A stretch of 43,548 bases of DNA. Origin: Chloroflexota bacterium (GTDB taxonomy: Bacteria > Chloroflexota > Chloroflexia > Thermomicrobiales > UBA6265). The translations under genes and the position numbers were made by a program. The stretch spans positions 1-43,548 of the forward strand of contig JAEWEG010000009.1 in assembly GCA_023389575.1 (NCBI GenBank), in the 5' to 3' direction. Below, piece by piece: positions 16,559 to 25,505 of this stretch; the first letter of the stretch is position 1; each line of letters opens with the position of its first letter. The notes under the pieces were generated by a model. The model did not search any database and was not told the DNA's origin. It saw nothing but the letters and a program-made list of their open reading frames with translations.

Positions 16559-17986
16559 ATGGCTGATGAAGCACCGGCTGGCGAAAAGACGCTCGCTCCA
16601 GATCCTCCGTTGAACTCCGAATCCCAGCGCGATCAACCCAGGGGCGGTCGGCGCCGCCGGTTTCGCAGCGTTCCGGCTCCGGGCCAACCTGGCCGCTTCG
16701 CCGTCCTCTCGTCACGGCTTCCGTTCCAGGATGTCCAGTTGCCGATGGCGCTCCAGCGCGGGCCGTTCAAGCGCTACTGGTCCAGCCAGATCGTCTCGCT
16801 GGCCGGTGGCTGGATGCAGAACACGGCGGCCTCGCTCGTCGTCCTCTCCCTCACCTCGTCCGCCATCGCCATCGGCGCCCTGAACGTCGTTTCCGCGCTG
16901 CCGCTGCTGCTCTTCAGCCTTTACGGCGGTGTCATCGCCGACCGCATGGACCGCCGCCAGATCATCATTGTCACCCAGTCGATGATCGGCGGCATCTCGC
17001 TCATCTACGCCGCGCTGATCTTTACCGGCAGCCTGGAGTACTGGCACATGCTGGTGCTCTCCGCGCTCGCGGGCACCATCATGGCCTTCGAGTTGCCCGC
17101 CGCGCAGTCGTTCGTCTCCGAACTCGTCGACCGCGAAGACCTGCCGGAGGCGCTCGCGCTCAACTCGGCGTCGTTCAACGCCACCCGCACCATTGGTCCC
17201 GCCGTGGCGGGCGTGGTGATCGGGGCGATCGGCACCGCGTCGGCCTTCGTCATCAATGCCTTTACCCTGCTCGCGCCGATTTCGGTGTTGCTCAGCCTGA
17301 AGGGCAAGATCAAGCCGGTGGTGAGACCGCCCGGCCGCAAAACCGGCATCGCCTCCCTCAAGGAGGGGATGCACCACATTCGCACGCACGACGACCTGCT
17401 CGGCCTCGTCTATCTCTCGGCGGCGTTCTCGTTCCTCGTCTTCCCCAACCTGCTCGTGCTCATGCCGCTCTACGTGAAGGAACACCTCGGCGGCGGCGAT
17501 GGCTGGGTGGCGATGATGATCTCGCTCATCGGGCTCGGCTCCCTGGCTGGTTCGATCGGCATCCTGCGGGGAAGCCGGCTGGAAGCCGCGGCCGCCGGAC
17601 GGCTTCGCCGCGCGATGGCCGGGCTCGTGATCGGCATGACCTGGCTGGCGCTCTCGCCGAACCCGTGGATCGCCGTGCCGGGCATCCTCATCGCCGGGTA
17701 CTCCTTCACCACCGGCAACACGCAGATCTCGACCCGCCTCCAGCAACTCGCCCCCGACGAACTCCGGGGTCGCGTGCTGAGCGTCAACAGCCTTGCCTTC
17801 AATGGCGTCATGCCTTTCGCCACCATGGGCGTCTCGTTCCTCGCGGCGGCCATCGGCCAGTCGTGGGTGATGCTGGGATCGGCCGTGATCCTGGTCGGCG
17901 CCTCCATCCTGCTTTGGAAGCGGTACGTGTGGAAGGCGTTCATCCCGCCCGAGCCGGTGGTCGTGGAAGGCGCGCCCGCGGGGTGA
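16559..17986 (+). CDS. MFS transporter (EntS/MFS_3-like exporter)
   Basis: 475 residues from the ATG at 16559; an in-frame ATG at 16439 would add 40 residues without features. The first ~60 residues are polar and basic. About twelve membrane helices follow, starting near F-K-R-Y-W-S-S-Q-I. The loop after the second helix reads G-G-V-I-A-D-R-M-D-R-R-Q, the MFS motif A (G-x-x-x-D-R-x-x-R-R). The layout matches the MFS_3/enterobactin-exporter-like group, which export siderophores or drugs across the inner membrane. Substrate is not predictable. It is the first gene of a run of five spaced by 15, 56, 32 and 4 bp. The ribosome binding site is poor, so the start is less certain than the family. Confidence 0.85.
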   Translation: MADEAPAGEKTLAPDPPLNSESQRDQPRGGRRRRFRSVPAPGQPGRFAVLSSRLPFQDVQLPMALQRGPFKRYWSSQIVSLAGGWMQNTAASLVVLSLTSSAIAIGALNVVSALPLLLFSLYGGVIADRMDRRQIIIVTQSMIGGISLIYAALIFTGSLEYWHMLVLSALAGTIMAFELPAAQSFVSELVDREDLPEALALNSASFNATRTIGPAVAGVVIGAIGTASAFVINAFTLLAPISVLLSLKGKIKPVVRPPGRKTGIASLKEGMHHIRTHDDLLGLVYLSAAFSFLVFPNLLVLMPLYVKEHLGGGDGWVAMMISLIGLGSLAGSIGILRGSRLEAAAAGRLRRAMAGLVIGMTWLALSPNPWIAVPGILIAGYSFTTGNTQISTRLQQLAPDELRGRVLSVNSLAFNGVMPFATMGVSFLAAAIGQSWVMLGSAVILVGASILLWKRYVWKAFIPPEPVVVEGAPAG

Positions 17987-18001
17987 TCGAGGCCGCCCCG
18001 C

Positions 18002-18745
18002 ATGCCTGACTTCGACACGACCTTCCTCCTGGCGCTGGTCATCGTCTTCTTCGCGGCCGCCATGGCGGGACTGGCCGGGTTCGGCTTCTCCATCGTCTCG
18101 GTGCCGGTCCTGCTGTTGCTCTACGACCCGTCCACGGTGCTCGCCCTGAACAAAATCCTGACGCTCGGCACCACCTGGATCATCCTGGTGGGCAACGTCC
18201 ACCACATCTCCTGGCGGCACCTGGTCCGGTTGGTTCCCTTTGCCCTCGTGGGGCTGGTTGGTGGGGTCTGGGTCCTGAAGGCGCTCGACGCCGACGCCAT
18301 TCGGGTGATCGTGGGCGTCACCGTGCTCGGGTTCGCGTTGCTCCTGCTCAGTGGAGTCATTCGCCACATCCCCGAGCGCCCGTGGATGGCCCCCATCACC
18401 GGCTTGATCAGTGGCGTCTCGTCCACCTCCACCGGCATGTCCGGACCGCCGCTGGTCCTCTTCTTCACCGTCATCGCCCTGCCGGTCGAGGTCTTCCGCG
18501 CGACATCGGTCACCTACTTCCTGCTGCTGGACCTCGTCGGCTTCCCGGCCCTGATCTCCCAGGGCATCGTGTCCCGGGCCGACGTGCTGCTCTCGCTGTT
18601 GCTGGCCCCGGCGGCCCTCGCCGGACGCTGGGCGGGATCGTGGCTGGTGCCCTACATCTCCCCGGCTGGCTTTCGGCGAGTGGTGCTCGGGCTGTTACTC
18701 TTGACGGGATCGATAGCAATTGCCAACGTTATCCTGGCGGGCTGA
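18002..18745 (+). CDS. TauE/SafE (TSUP) family membrane permease
   Basis: 247 residues with about seven to eight hydrophobic segments and the two-fold internal repeat expected of TSUP permeases. The N-terminal helix carries A-A-M-A-G-L-A-G-F-G-F. The second half starts with I-T-G-L-I-S-G-V-S-S-T-S-T-G-M-S-G-P-P, the usual G-x-x-S-G-x-x-x-T-G-x-x-G-P family signature. Characterised members export sulfite or sulfoacetate, or move other anions. Start ATG 18002 with GAGG about 9 nt upstream; 15 bp after the MFS gene. The presence of a rhodanese elsewhere (42343) fits sulfur handling but the two are not linked. Substrate unknown. Confidence 0.88.
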   Translation: MPDFDTTFLLALVIVFFAAAMAGLAGFGFSIVSVPVLLLLYDPSTVLALNKILTLGTTWIILVGNVHHISWRHLVRLVPFALVGLVGGVWVLKALDADAIRVIVGVTVLGFALLLLSGVIRHIPERPWMAPITGLISGVSSTSTGMSGPPLVLFFTVIALPVEVFRATSVTYFLLLDLVGFPALISQGIVSRADVLLSLLLAPAALAGRWAGSWLVPYISPAGFRRVVLGLLLLTGSIAIANVILAG

Positions 18746-18801
18746 GCGCGCCACGTCACGGGGCTGTCCGCTTCAGGGACAGGATTGGGAGGAGACGGGG
18801 A

Positions 18802-19377
18802 ATGAGTGACGAGACCACGCGGGATCGGTTCGAGCAGGGCATGCGCGACGTCATGAGCAAGAACTGGTGGATTCTGCTGCTGCGCGGCATCGCCGCCATC
18901 GTTTTCGGTATCCTGGCGATCGCCTTGCCGGGCCTGACGCTGTTCATGCTGGTGATCACGTTCGGTATCTACACGCTGTTCGACGGCGTGGTCGAAATCT
19001 GGAGCGGCTTCTCCACCCGCGAAACCAACGACCGCTGGTGGGTGGATATCCTGATCGGTCTCGCGGGCGTGATCGCCGGTATCCTCATCATGTCCCTGCC
19101 GGGCGTGACCGCCGTGGTCGCCATCTACTTCATCGGCGCCTGGATGGCCGTCACCGGTGTCCTCCAGATCATCGCCGCGCTTCGGCTGCGGGCGGAAATT
19201 TCCAACGAGTGGTGGCTGATCCTGTCCGGCGTGCTCTCGGTGATCGTCGGGCTCTACTTCCTCGCCTTCCCGGGCGATGGCGCGGTCAGCCTGGTCTGGA
19301 TCATCGGCATCTACGCCATCCTGTTCGGGGTGATGATGGTGGTCGTCTCGTTCCAGGCCCGCAAGGGGTTCAAGTAA
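18802..19377 (+). CDS. HdeD family membrane protein
   Basis: 191 residues. The ATG at 18802 is set by GGAGGAG (18789-18795) upstream; an in-frame ATG at 18382 lies inside the previous gene and is not used. The product has a charged N terminus (S-D-E-T-T-R-D-R-F-E) and six hydrophobic helices in three hairpins. These carry the repeated L-x-G-I-x-A-I-x-F-G and L-P-G pattern of the HdeD/DUF308 family (N-W-W-I-L-L-L-R-G-I-A; R-W-W-V-D-I-L-I-G; E-W-W-L-I-L-S-G-V). In E. coli HdeD is linked to acid resistance at high cell density; its mechanism is not known. Here it is the third gene of a membrane/stress operon. Confidence 0.9.
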   Translation: MSDETTRDRFEQGMRDVMSKNWWILLLRGIAAIVFGILAIALPGLTLFMLVITFGIYTLFDGVVEIWSGFSTRETNDRWWVDILIGLAGVIAGILIMSLPGVTAVVAIYFIGAWMAVTGVLQIIAALRLRAEISNEWWLILSGVLSVIVGLYFLAFPGDGAVSLVWIIGIYAILFGVMMVVVSFQARKGFK

Positions 19378-19409
19378 CCGGCCGAACCGGTCTCGTGTAG
19401 GGTGGGTGC

Positions 19410-21485
19410 ATGCACAAGCAACCATCTTCGCTTCGCGCCGCGCTGGAGCGCACGGGCCGGTTCACCGAGTTCCTCATCAAGCACGCCATCATCTGGGCCG
19501 TCCAGGCCATCGTCCTGTTGTCGATGGCCGGGATCTTCGTCGGCATCGTGGTCAACGACTACCAGGACGCCTTTATCGTCATCGTGGTGGTCGCCGGTAT
19601 CGGTAGCACCGTCATGCCGGCCCTGTTTCGGCTGGCGGTCCGCGTCGCGCCGATCATCTACCCGGTCATCACGTTCCTGCTCTATGCCTGGACCCTGCTG
19701 CTGCTCGACCAGGTGTTGCCTGGCTGGCGGATCAGCAACTGGTGGGTGGCCGGGCTTACCGCCGCAGTGCTCACCGCCGTCTCGGCCTTCCTCGGCAGCT
19801 TCCTCTCGCTCAGCGACGACGCCGCCTGGCGTCGCTACGCGCTGAATCCAATCCGCGCCCGGTACGCCGGAAATGGCGTCAACCACACCGACGTGCCTGG
19901 TTTCGTCTTCCTCGAAATCGATGGCCTGGCCGCCCCCGTGTTGCGGAACGCGATCCGGGCGGGCTACGCCCCCAACCTGGCGCGCTGGATTGAAACCGGC
20001 TCCCACCAACTCACCGAATGGGAGTGCGACCTCTCTTCCCAGACTTCCGCCATGCAGGCCGGCATCCTGCTCGGAACCAACCAGGACATCCCCGCCTTCC
20101 GCTGGTACGACCGCCAACTCGGGCGCGTGGTGGTGTCGAACCGCGCCAGCGATGCCGGCCTGATCGAGGAGGTGCTTTCGACTGGCGATGGTCTGCTGGT
20201 CGACGACGGAGCCAGCCGCGGCAACATGTTCTCGGGCGATGCCCATGACAGCCTGTTCACCTTCTCCAGCCTGTCCCGCCCCGCCCCGAACAGTAAGTCG
20301 GAGTACTTCTTCTTCTACACGAACCTCTACAACCTGGCCCGGACCATGGCGTTGTTCGTCGCCGACTTCTTCCACGAAATCCTGTCGGCCATCTGGCAAC
20401 TGGTCCGCAACGAGCGACCCCGGGTCCGCCGCCTGAGCGTCTACCCGTTCGTCCGCGCCGCGACCACCAGCATCCTGCGCGAACTGAGCACCTTCACCGT
20501 GGCCGGCGACATGTTTCGCGGGGTGAGCGCCATCTACACCACCTACGTCGCCTACGACGAAGTCGCTCACCACTCCGGCATCGAGCGCGGCGACGCCCTC
20601 CGCGTGCTGCGGACGATCGATCGCGACATCGGCCGGCTCGAAAAGGTCGCCGAGGAAGCGCCCCGGCCGTACCACCTCATCGTGCTCTCCGATCATGGCC
20701 AGACCCAGGGCGCGACCTTTCGGCAGCGCTATGGCGAAACGCTGTCGGACGTGGTGGAGCGGGCGATCGAGAAGTCTGGCTCCCCGTTCCATCCTCGTCA
20801 CGTCGTCACCCCCGCCGAAACCTCCGAGGAAGGTTCGCAAATGGTGAGCGTGCTGGTCCGCGACTTCCTGCGCAAGGACGACAACGAGCACCCGATCATG
20901 CGCCGCGCGCTTCGCGGCACCCGAATCATGGGCGACGAGGGGGATGGCCTGGAAGACGAGGAGGTGGGCGATGTCCTCGTGCTCGCCTCGGGAAACCTCG
21001 GCCTGATCTCGTTCGCCTCGGCCCCCGAGCGGCTGACGCTCGAAACCCTCACGGCGCTTCATCCAGAACTCCTCGCGGCCCTCGTCGACCACCCGGGAAT
21101 CGCCTGCATCATGGTCGAAACCGAATCTCGCGGGCCAATGGTTATCGGGCGGGGCGGATTCCACGCGCTCCGGGACGGGGTCGTCGAGGGGCAGGATCCG
21201 CTGGAGGGGTACGGACCCAATGCCCCATCGCTGTTGCTGCGCTCGAGCGGTTTCCGCACCGCCCCGGATATCCTTGTGCTAGGCGCCTGGTGGCACGAGA
21301 CAGGCGAGGTCGCCGCCTTCGAGGAACTGGTTGGTTCCCACGGCGGCCTGGGCGGGTACCAGACACGACCGTTCGTCCTCAGCCCCACCGGGCTGGAGAT
21401 CGGGCCGGAGCCGATCGTCGGCGCGGAAGCCCTTCACGCGGTGTTCAAGCGATGGATCGCGGCCTCCGGTGAAAACGGAAATTGA
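19410..21485 (+). CDS. Membrane-anchored type I phosphodiesterase (alkaline phosphatase superfamily)
   Basis: 691 residues. Residues 20-130 hold four membrane helices resembling the small holin-like domain often fused to such proteins. The remainder is a type I phosphodiesterase/nucleotide pyrophosphatase-like catalytic domain. Metal-site signatures are F-L-E-I-D-G-L (Asp171), Q-T-S-A-M-Q-A-G with a Thr nucleophile candidate (Thr212), Y-V-A-Y-D-E-V-A-H-H, and L-S-D-H-G-Q-T-Q-G-A. The usual D, T, D/H, D/H pattern is therefore complete. Superfamily members hydrolyse phosphate mono- or diesters or move phosphoglycerol groups between lipids; which applies is unknown. By topology the enzyme could face either side. 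The start ATG 19410 lies 32 bp after hdeD, and the next gene begins 4 bp after its stop. Confidence 0.85.
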   Translation: MHKQPSSLRAALERTGRFTEFLIKHAIIWAVQAIVLLSMAGIFVGIVVNDYQDAFIVIVVVAGIGSTVMPALFRLAVRVAPIIYPVITFLLYAWTLLLLDQVLPGWRISNWWVAGLTAAVLTAVSAFLGSFLSLSDDAAWRRYALNPIRARYAGNGVNHTDVPGFVFLEIDGLAAPVLRNAIRAGYAPNLARWIETGSHQLTEWECDLSSQTSAMQAGILLGTNQDIPAFRWYDRQLGRVVVSNRASDAGLIEEVLSTGDGLLVDDGASRGNMFSGDAHDSLFTFSSLSRPAPNSKSEYFFFYTNLYNLARTMALFVADFFHEILSAIWQLVRNERPRVRRLSVYPFVRAATTSILRELSTFTVAGDMFRGVSAIYTTYVAYDEVAHHSGIERGDALRVLRTIDRDIGRLEKVAEEAPRPYHLIVLSDHGQTQGATFRQRYGETLSDVVERAIEKSGSPFHPRHVVTPAETSEEGSQMVSVLVRDFLRKDDNEHPIMRRALRGTRIMGDEGDGLEDEEVGDVLVLASGNLGLISFASAPERLTLETLTALHPELLAALVDHPGIACIMVETESRGPMVIGRGGFHALRDGVVEGQDPLEGYGPNAPSLLLRSSGFRTAPDILVLGAWWHETGEVAAFEELVGSHGGLGGYQTRPFVLSPTGLEIGPEPIVGAEALHAVFKRWIAASGENGN

Positions 21486-21489
21486 CGGC

Positions 21490-22278
21490 ATGAGCGACAA
21501 CGAACCGGAACCTTACGATTCCACGATCACGGTGATGACCGCCAATCTCTGGAACGGTCTCGCCCCCGACGCCCAGGTGATCGAGGCGATCCGGTCGTCC
21601 GGCGCCGATGTGATCGGGCTGGAAGAACTTAACCGTCGCCAGGCGAAGGTGATCGAGGACGCGACCGGCGATCTCTACCCCTGGATCTCCACCTTCGGCG
21701 ACAGCTATGAGGGGCGCGGCGTGCTCAGCCGCCTGCCACTGGTGTCGGTTGAACTGGTGCCCCTCGTCGCCGACCGCCCCGACGTCCTCGCCGTCGTCGA
21801 TACCGGAGCGGTGCTGCTGTCGATCATCGTTGGGCACCCTCGGCCGCAAATCCTGCGCCGTGGCCGCGTGCGGTTCCAGATGTCGTCGCTGCGGCAGATC
21901 CTGCGGCTGGCCCGGTTGGCCAGTGAGCAGTCGCCCGCCGTGTTGCTTGGCGATTTCAACATGAGTCCCCGGCATCCGGGGTACACCCGGTTCGAGAAGC
22001 TCGGCCTCACCGACGCCTATGTGGCGGGTGGCGCGGGCGCGGGCCGGACGTTCCCGATTCGGATGCGGGTGGCGGGCGCCGAGCGCGATCCCGACTTCGC
22101 CCGGATCGTCTCCACCCCGCCCATCAAGCGGTTCGACCACATCTGGCACACCCCCAACATCCGCACCGACCAGGCGTGGATAGGTCCGGATTCCGGTTCC
22201 GACCACGCATCGGTCATGGCCCGCCTCATCCTTCCGCCAGGCGCTTCCAGTACCGACCACGACGAGGACGACCGGTAA
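21490..22278 (+). CDS. Endonuclease/exonuclease/phosphatase (EEP) family hydrolase
   Basis: 262 residues. The metal and catalytic motifs are in order: T-A-N-L-W-N (Asn19), G-L-E-E-L (Glu45/46), G-D-F-N-M-S-P, and a C-terminal G-S-D-H-A-S-V. This is the Mg-dependent EEP phosphodiesterase fold, shared by DNases, inositol phosphatases and sphingomyelinases. There is no signal peptide, so it is probably cytoplasmic or peripheral. It starts 4 bp after the membrane phosphodiesterase stop, so translation is likely coupled and the two may act on a common phosphodiester substrate (inference). Specificity cannot be told from sequence. Confidence 0.87.
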   Translation: MSDNEPEPYDSTITVMTANLWNGLAPDAQVIEAIRSSGADVIGLEELNRRQAKVIEDATGDLYPWISTFGDSYEGRGVLSRLPLVSVELVPLVADRPDVLAVVDTGAVLLSIIVGHPRPQILRRGRVRFQMSSLRQILRLARLASEQSPAVLLGDFNMSPRHPGYTRFEKLGLTDAYVAGGAGAGRTFPIRMRVAGAERDPDFARIVSTPPIKRFDHIWHTPNIRTDQAWIGPDSGSDHASVMARLILPPGASSTDHDEDDR

Positions 22279-22601
22279 GCCGATCTTTTCGTCCGCCCAC
22301 CAACTGGCCCGATCGTATCGCCCGCCGGGAACCGGTTCGGCCGGCGCCACGTCTTCATGCTAGTCGGAAGACAACAGTGATCAACTGACAACCCATTGCG
22401 TCCGCCAGGCACGACCTGGCGGTGCTTGCGAACGCGATCTCCGGTGAACACGGTATCACCAGGGATGTGACGGCGACGGCGGCTCACCCTACGCCCAGCG
22501 CCGTCGAGGAATCGAGGTGAGGTTGCGCGAGGACACCAGAGCAGGCTGAACGGATTGACCCCACGAACCACAGGATGTGAAACGGGAAAGGACATGACGT
22601 C
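22279..22601 (+). other. Intergenic region before the oligopeptidase gene
   Basis: 323 bases without a gene. It contains an inverted repeat with GTCTTC/GAAGAC arms (22353-22374) and a perfect 8-bp hairpin described separately. No promoter hexamers stand out. A three-codon ATG-ACG-TCA-TGA at 22594 overlaps the oligopeptidase start but is probably incidental. Confidence 0.35.
22402..22422 (+). terminator. Short hairpin, possible terminator of the five-gene operon
   Basis: CCGCCAGG (22402-22409) and CCTGGCGG (22415-22422) form a perfect 8-bp stem with a 5-nt loop, 124 bp after the EEP gene. No T-run follows. Confidence 0.4.
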
Positions 22602-24953
22602 ATGAGACGAGATCGCCAGATTGCCATGCTGCTCGACGACGCGATGCGCGGTGGCCTGAGCCGCCGCGAGGTGCTTCAGCGCGCCGCCGCCCTTGGTATT
22701 GGCATGCCCGCCTTCGCGGCCCTGATCGGTCGCGCCCAGCTTGCCCAGGCCCGGCAAGGGCACAGCCCGGTTGCCTCGCCCGCGGCGGTCGCCGGGCCGC
22801 CGGTGGCGGAGGTCATACCCTCCACGCGGGAGTTCGAGGGCCGGGAGATCGTCGATCCCTACGCCTGGCTCGAGAATCCCGATGATCCGAAAGTCATCGC
22901 CTATCTCGAAGCCGAAAACGCCTACACGGCAAGCGTCCTCGCTCCGACGACGGACCTGCAGGACACCCTCTACAACGAGTTCATCGCCCGTATCCCGCAG
23001 GAAACCAGCCAGGTTCCCTATCGTATTGGCGACTATTACTACTACTCGCGGTTCGAGGAAGGGAAAGGCTACGAGATCATCGCCCGGCGCCTGGGCAGCC
23101 CCGACGCCGAGGAGGAAATCCTGCTCGACCTGAACGAGATCGCAGGCGAGTACCTGGCCCTCGTGGACTTCATCCCCAGCCCCGATCATCGCTACATCAG
23201 TTGCGTGCTCGACGAGTCCGGTGGCCTCGACTACACGATCTACGTGCTCGACACCACCACCGGTGATATGCTGGACGATGTGATTCCCGGAGCGGATGGC
23301 TGCGCCTGGGCCAATGACAACGCGACCCTGGTCTACACCCGCCTGGACGACGCGCTCCGGCCCTTTGAAATCCTGACCCACACGCTGGGCGACGATCCGG
23401 CGAACGACCCCGTGATCCTCACCGAGCCGGACGAGATCTTCGGCCTCTACATCTTCAAGACCAACGACGGCCGGTACATCATCGTAACCCCCGCCGCCTA
23501 CGGCACCTCCGAGGCGCTCTACATCGACGCCGATGGCCCCGACTTCGAGCCTCGAATGCTCGCCGCCCGCCGTGAGGGCATCGAGGTCTATGCCGATCAT
23601 GGGACACCCGGCTTCATCGCGACCACCAACGAGGATGCACCGAACTTCAAGATCGTCGTCTCTCCGGATGACGCGGCATCGCCGACCTGGACCGACCTCG
23701 TGCCCGCCCAGGAGAGCCGCCTGATCGATGGCTTCGATGTCCTCCGCGACTATCTGGGTATCTACGGCCGGGAGAATGGTTTCTCCCAGGTCTGGACCTA
23801 CTCGTTCGCGGACGAGTCCCTCACGCCCATCCCCTTCGAGGAGGAGTCGTACACCGTCTACGCGGGAACCAATCTCGACTTCGAGGCCACCACTCTACGC
23901 ATCGGCTACACCTCGATGGTGACGCCCTATACCGACTACGATATCGACCTCGAAACCAACGAGAAGACGCTGCTCCAGCAGTCCGAGGTGCTCGGAAATC
24001 ACGACCCCGACGCCTACGTCTCGGAGCGCGTCTTCGCCACCGCCCCCGACGGCACGGAGATACCCATCTCCCTGGTCTACCGGGCCGACCTGCGGACGGG
24101 CGGGCCAATGCCGCTCCGCCTGGACGGCTACGGGTCATATGGCATCAACTCCGAACCCGCGTTCAGCGCGCTTCGCCTTTCCCTCATCAATCGCGGCGCC
24201 ATCTACGCCATCGCCCACATTCGCGGTGGATCGGAGATGGGCCGTCACTGGTGGGACGAAGGCAAACTCCTGGACAAGAAGAACACCTTCACCGACTACA
24301 TCGCCTGCGCCGAGCACCTCGTCAACGAGGGATACACCACGGCCGACAGGCTGCTGGGCAACGGTGGCAGCGCCGGTGGACTGCTGATGGGCGCGGCCGC
24401 CAACATGGCGCCCGATCGCTTCGGGTCGATGGTCGCCGCCGTGCCCTTCGTCGATGTACTCCGGGTGATGCTCGATCCCACCCTGCCCCTCACCACCGGG
24501 GAATACGTGGAATGGGGGAACCCCGCCGAGGACGAGTACTACGAGTACATCAGGAGCTACTCGCCGTACGACAACGTCACCGCGCAGAACTACCCGGCGT
24601 TCTACATCACCGCCGGCATCAACGACGACCAGGTGCCCTACTGGCAGCCCGCCAAGTGGACCGCAAAGCTGCGCGCCACGAAGACGGACGACAACGTGCT
24701 GTTGCTCCAGACGAATCTTGGCGCCGGTCACCAGGGCGCGTCCGACCGCGACGCCTACTACGTCGAGACCGCCCAGATGTATGCATTCATGCTGACCCAG
24801 ATGGGGATCGCCGACGTGGAGGACGACACCATGTCCGCCAGCGGCATCCCGGCGCGGTCGTCCGATCGCCGGTTGGCGGCCTCCAGGGCCGTGACGAACC
24901 GGGCGAAGGCGTCGATCAACGCGGACGCCCGCCGCGTCCGGGACGTGTACTAG
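22602..24953 (+). CDS. Oligopeptidase B-like S9A peptidase with Tat-type signal
   Basis: 783-residue serine peptidase of the prolyl oligopeptidase family. Closest features are those of oligopeptidase B, which cleaves short peptides after basic residues. The N terminus carries L-S-R-R-E-V-L-Q-R-A-A-A-L-G-I-G (about 19-34), a twin-arginine motif plus hydrophobic run, so export is likely; known oligopeptidase B enzymes are mostly cytosolic. The propeller spans about 75-480. The catalytic domain has R-G-G-S-E-M-G-R-H-W, Ser590 in G-N-G-G-S-A-G-G, Asp675 in G-I-N-D-D-Q-V-P-Y-W and His710 in G-A-G-H-Q-G. The triad is intact. AAAGGA at 22587-22592 lies 9 nt before the ATG. A serine/arginine-rich tail of about 50 residues follows the domain. 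Products could feed the dipeptide importer downstream. Confidence 0.92.
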   Translation: MRRDRQIAMLLDDAMRGGLSRREVLQRAAALGIGMPAFAALIGRAQLAQARQGHSPVASPAAVAGPPVAEVIPSTREFEGREIVDPYAWLENPDDPKVIAYLEAENAYTASVLAPTTDLQDTLYNEFIARIPQETSQVPYRIGDYYYYSRFEEGKGYEIIARRLGSPDAEEEILLDLNEIAGEYLALVDFIPSPDHRYISCVLDESGGLDYTIYVLDTTTGDMLDDVIPGADGCAWANDNATLVYTRLDDALRPFEILTHTLGDDPANDPVILTEPDEIFGLYIFKTNDGRYIIVTPAAYGTSEALYIDADGPDFEPRMLAARREGIEVYADHGTPGFIATTNEDAPNFKIVVSPDDAASPTWTDLVPAQESRLIDGFDVLRDYLGIYGRENGFSQVWTYSFADESLTPIPFEEESYTVYAGTNLDFEATTLRIGYTSMVTPYTDYDIDLETNEKTLLQQSEVLGNHDPDAYVSERVFATAPDGTEIPISLVYRADLRTGGPMPLRLDGYGSYGINSEPAFSALRLSLINRGAIYAIAHIRGGSEMGRHWWDEGKLLDKKNTFTDYIACAEHLVNEGYTTADRLLGNGGSAGGLLMGAAANMAPDRFGSMVAAVPFVDVLRVMLDPTLPLTTGEYVEWGNPAEDEYYEYIRSYSPYDNVTAQNYPAFYITAGINDDQVPYWQPAKWTAKLRATKTDDNVLLLQTNLGAGHQGASDRDAYYVETAQMYAFMLTQMGIADVEDDTMSASGIPARSSDRRLAASRAVTNRAKASINADARRVRDVY

Positions 24954-24971
24954 TCACGTTTCCGCTCGCAT

Positions 24972-25004
24972 CACGGGGTCTGGCCAACCTGGCCAGACCC
25001 CGTG
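24972..25004. terminator. Perfect 15-bp hairpin between convergent genes
   Basis: CACGGGGTCTGGCCA (24972-24986), ACC loop, complement at 24990-25004. It lies 18 bp after the oligopeptidase stop and before the 3' end of the leftward small membrane gene, so it probably serves both. T-runs are absent on either side. Confidence 0.7.
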
Positions 25005-25041
25005 GCGTTTGCGTCGATGGGTGGGCGGTGATCGATCGACC

Positions 25042-25254
25042 CTACGGAACCGGAGTCGCGTCGCTGGTCGCCGTCACCGCGGGCGTGTCGTCCTCGTCGT
25101 CGCCCAGGATATCCTCGCGAAACCCGAAACCGGCCACCGCGATCGCCACCAGAATCGCCAGCAATCCCGCGAACGGTCGACCCCGGATCACGAAGATCAC
25201 GCCCGCCACAAGGCAGGCTCCGGCCACGATGATCGTGATGTCGAACAGGCTCAT
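25042..25254 (-). CDS. Small two-span membrane protein (70 aa)
   Basis: Leftward gene, 70 residues from the ATG complement at 25254. An upstream in-frame ATG (25359) would add a polar segment without features. The product has two hydrophobic helices (about 4-20 and 25-42), a short R-G-R-P turn, and an acidic tail D-D-E-D-D followed by a Thr/Ala/Pro-rich end typical of secreted proteins in this genome. A GAGG lies 11 nt upstream of the start. No family is recognised. The regular helix-turn-helix membrane pattern and its position opposite a shared terminator support a real gene. Confidence 0.6.
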   Translation of the reverse strand: MSLFDITIIVAGACLVAGVIFVIRGRPFAGLLAILVAIAVAGFGFREDILGDDEDDTPAVTATSDATPVP

Positions 25255-25381
25255 CCTGGCATTATCCTCGCCATCCTCGCCGGGGCGGACTGGTCCAGCA
25301 CATCGTACAAAGCCGGGCGCTGGCGTCCGGATCGCGCGCCCTCCAGATACGGCAGTCATGATCGTACCGCGAGCCTCGCGA

Positions 25382-25410
25382 TTCGTCGCCCCGCGATCAC
25401 CGCGTACAAT
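25382..25410 (+). promoter_or_regulatory. Candidate promoter of the lipoprotein gene
   Basis: TTCGTC (25382-25387), 17-nt spacer, TACAAT (25405-25410), 95 bp before the lipoprotein start. The -10 matches the consensus at five of six positions; the -35 is poor. Confidence 0.4.
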
Positions 25411-25505
25411 TGGCGCAGGTCACACGATGAATTACCTGGGGTACGCGGCCTGAGGTTGGCTGGTGGTTCCGCCGTCCCCGATTCTGGTGAGCGAAAGGAA
25501 ATGGC

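Noticed and set aside
19410..19820. Holin-like N-terminal helices as a sign of a prophage
   Set aside because: The helices are fused to a phosphodiesterase domain, a common chromosomal arrangement, and no other phage gene is near.
16712..21164. Long leftward frames opposite the MFS and phosphodiesterase genes
   Set aside because: Same pattern: antisense shadows of genes with firm domain evidence, with Asp/His/Arg/Gln-rich products and no start signals.
22594..22605. Three-codon upstream frame ATG-ACG-TCA-TGA overlapping the oligopeptidase start
   Set aside because: The ribosome binding site sits 1 nt from this ATG but 9 nt from the real one, so the mini-frame is unlikely to be translated.
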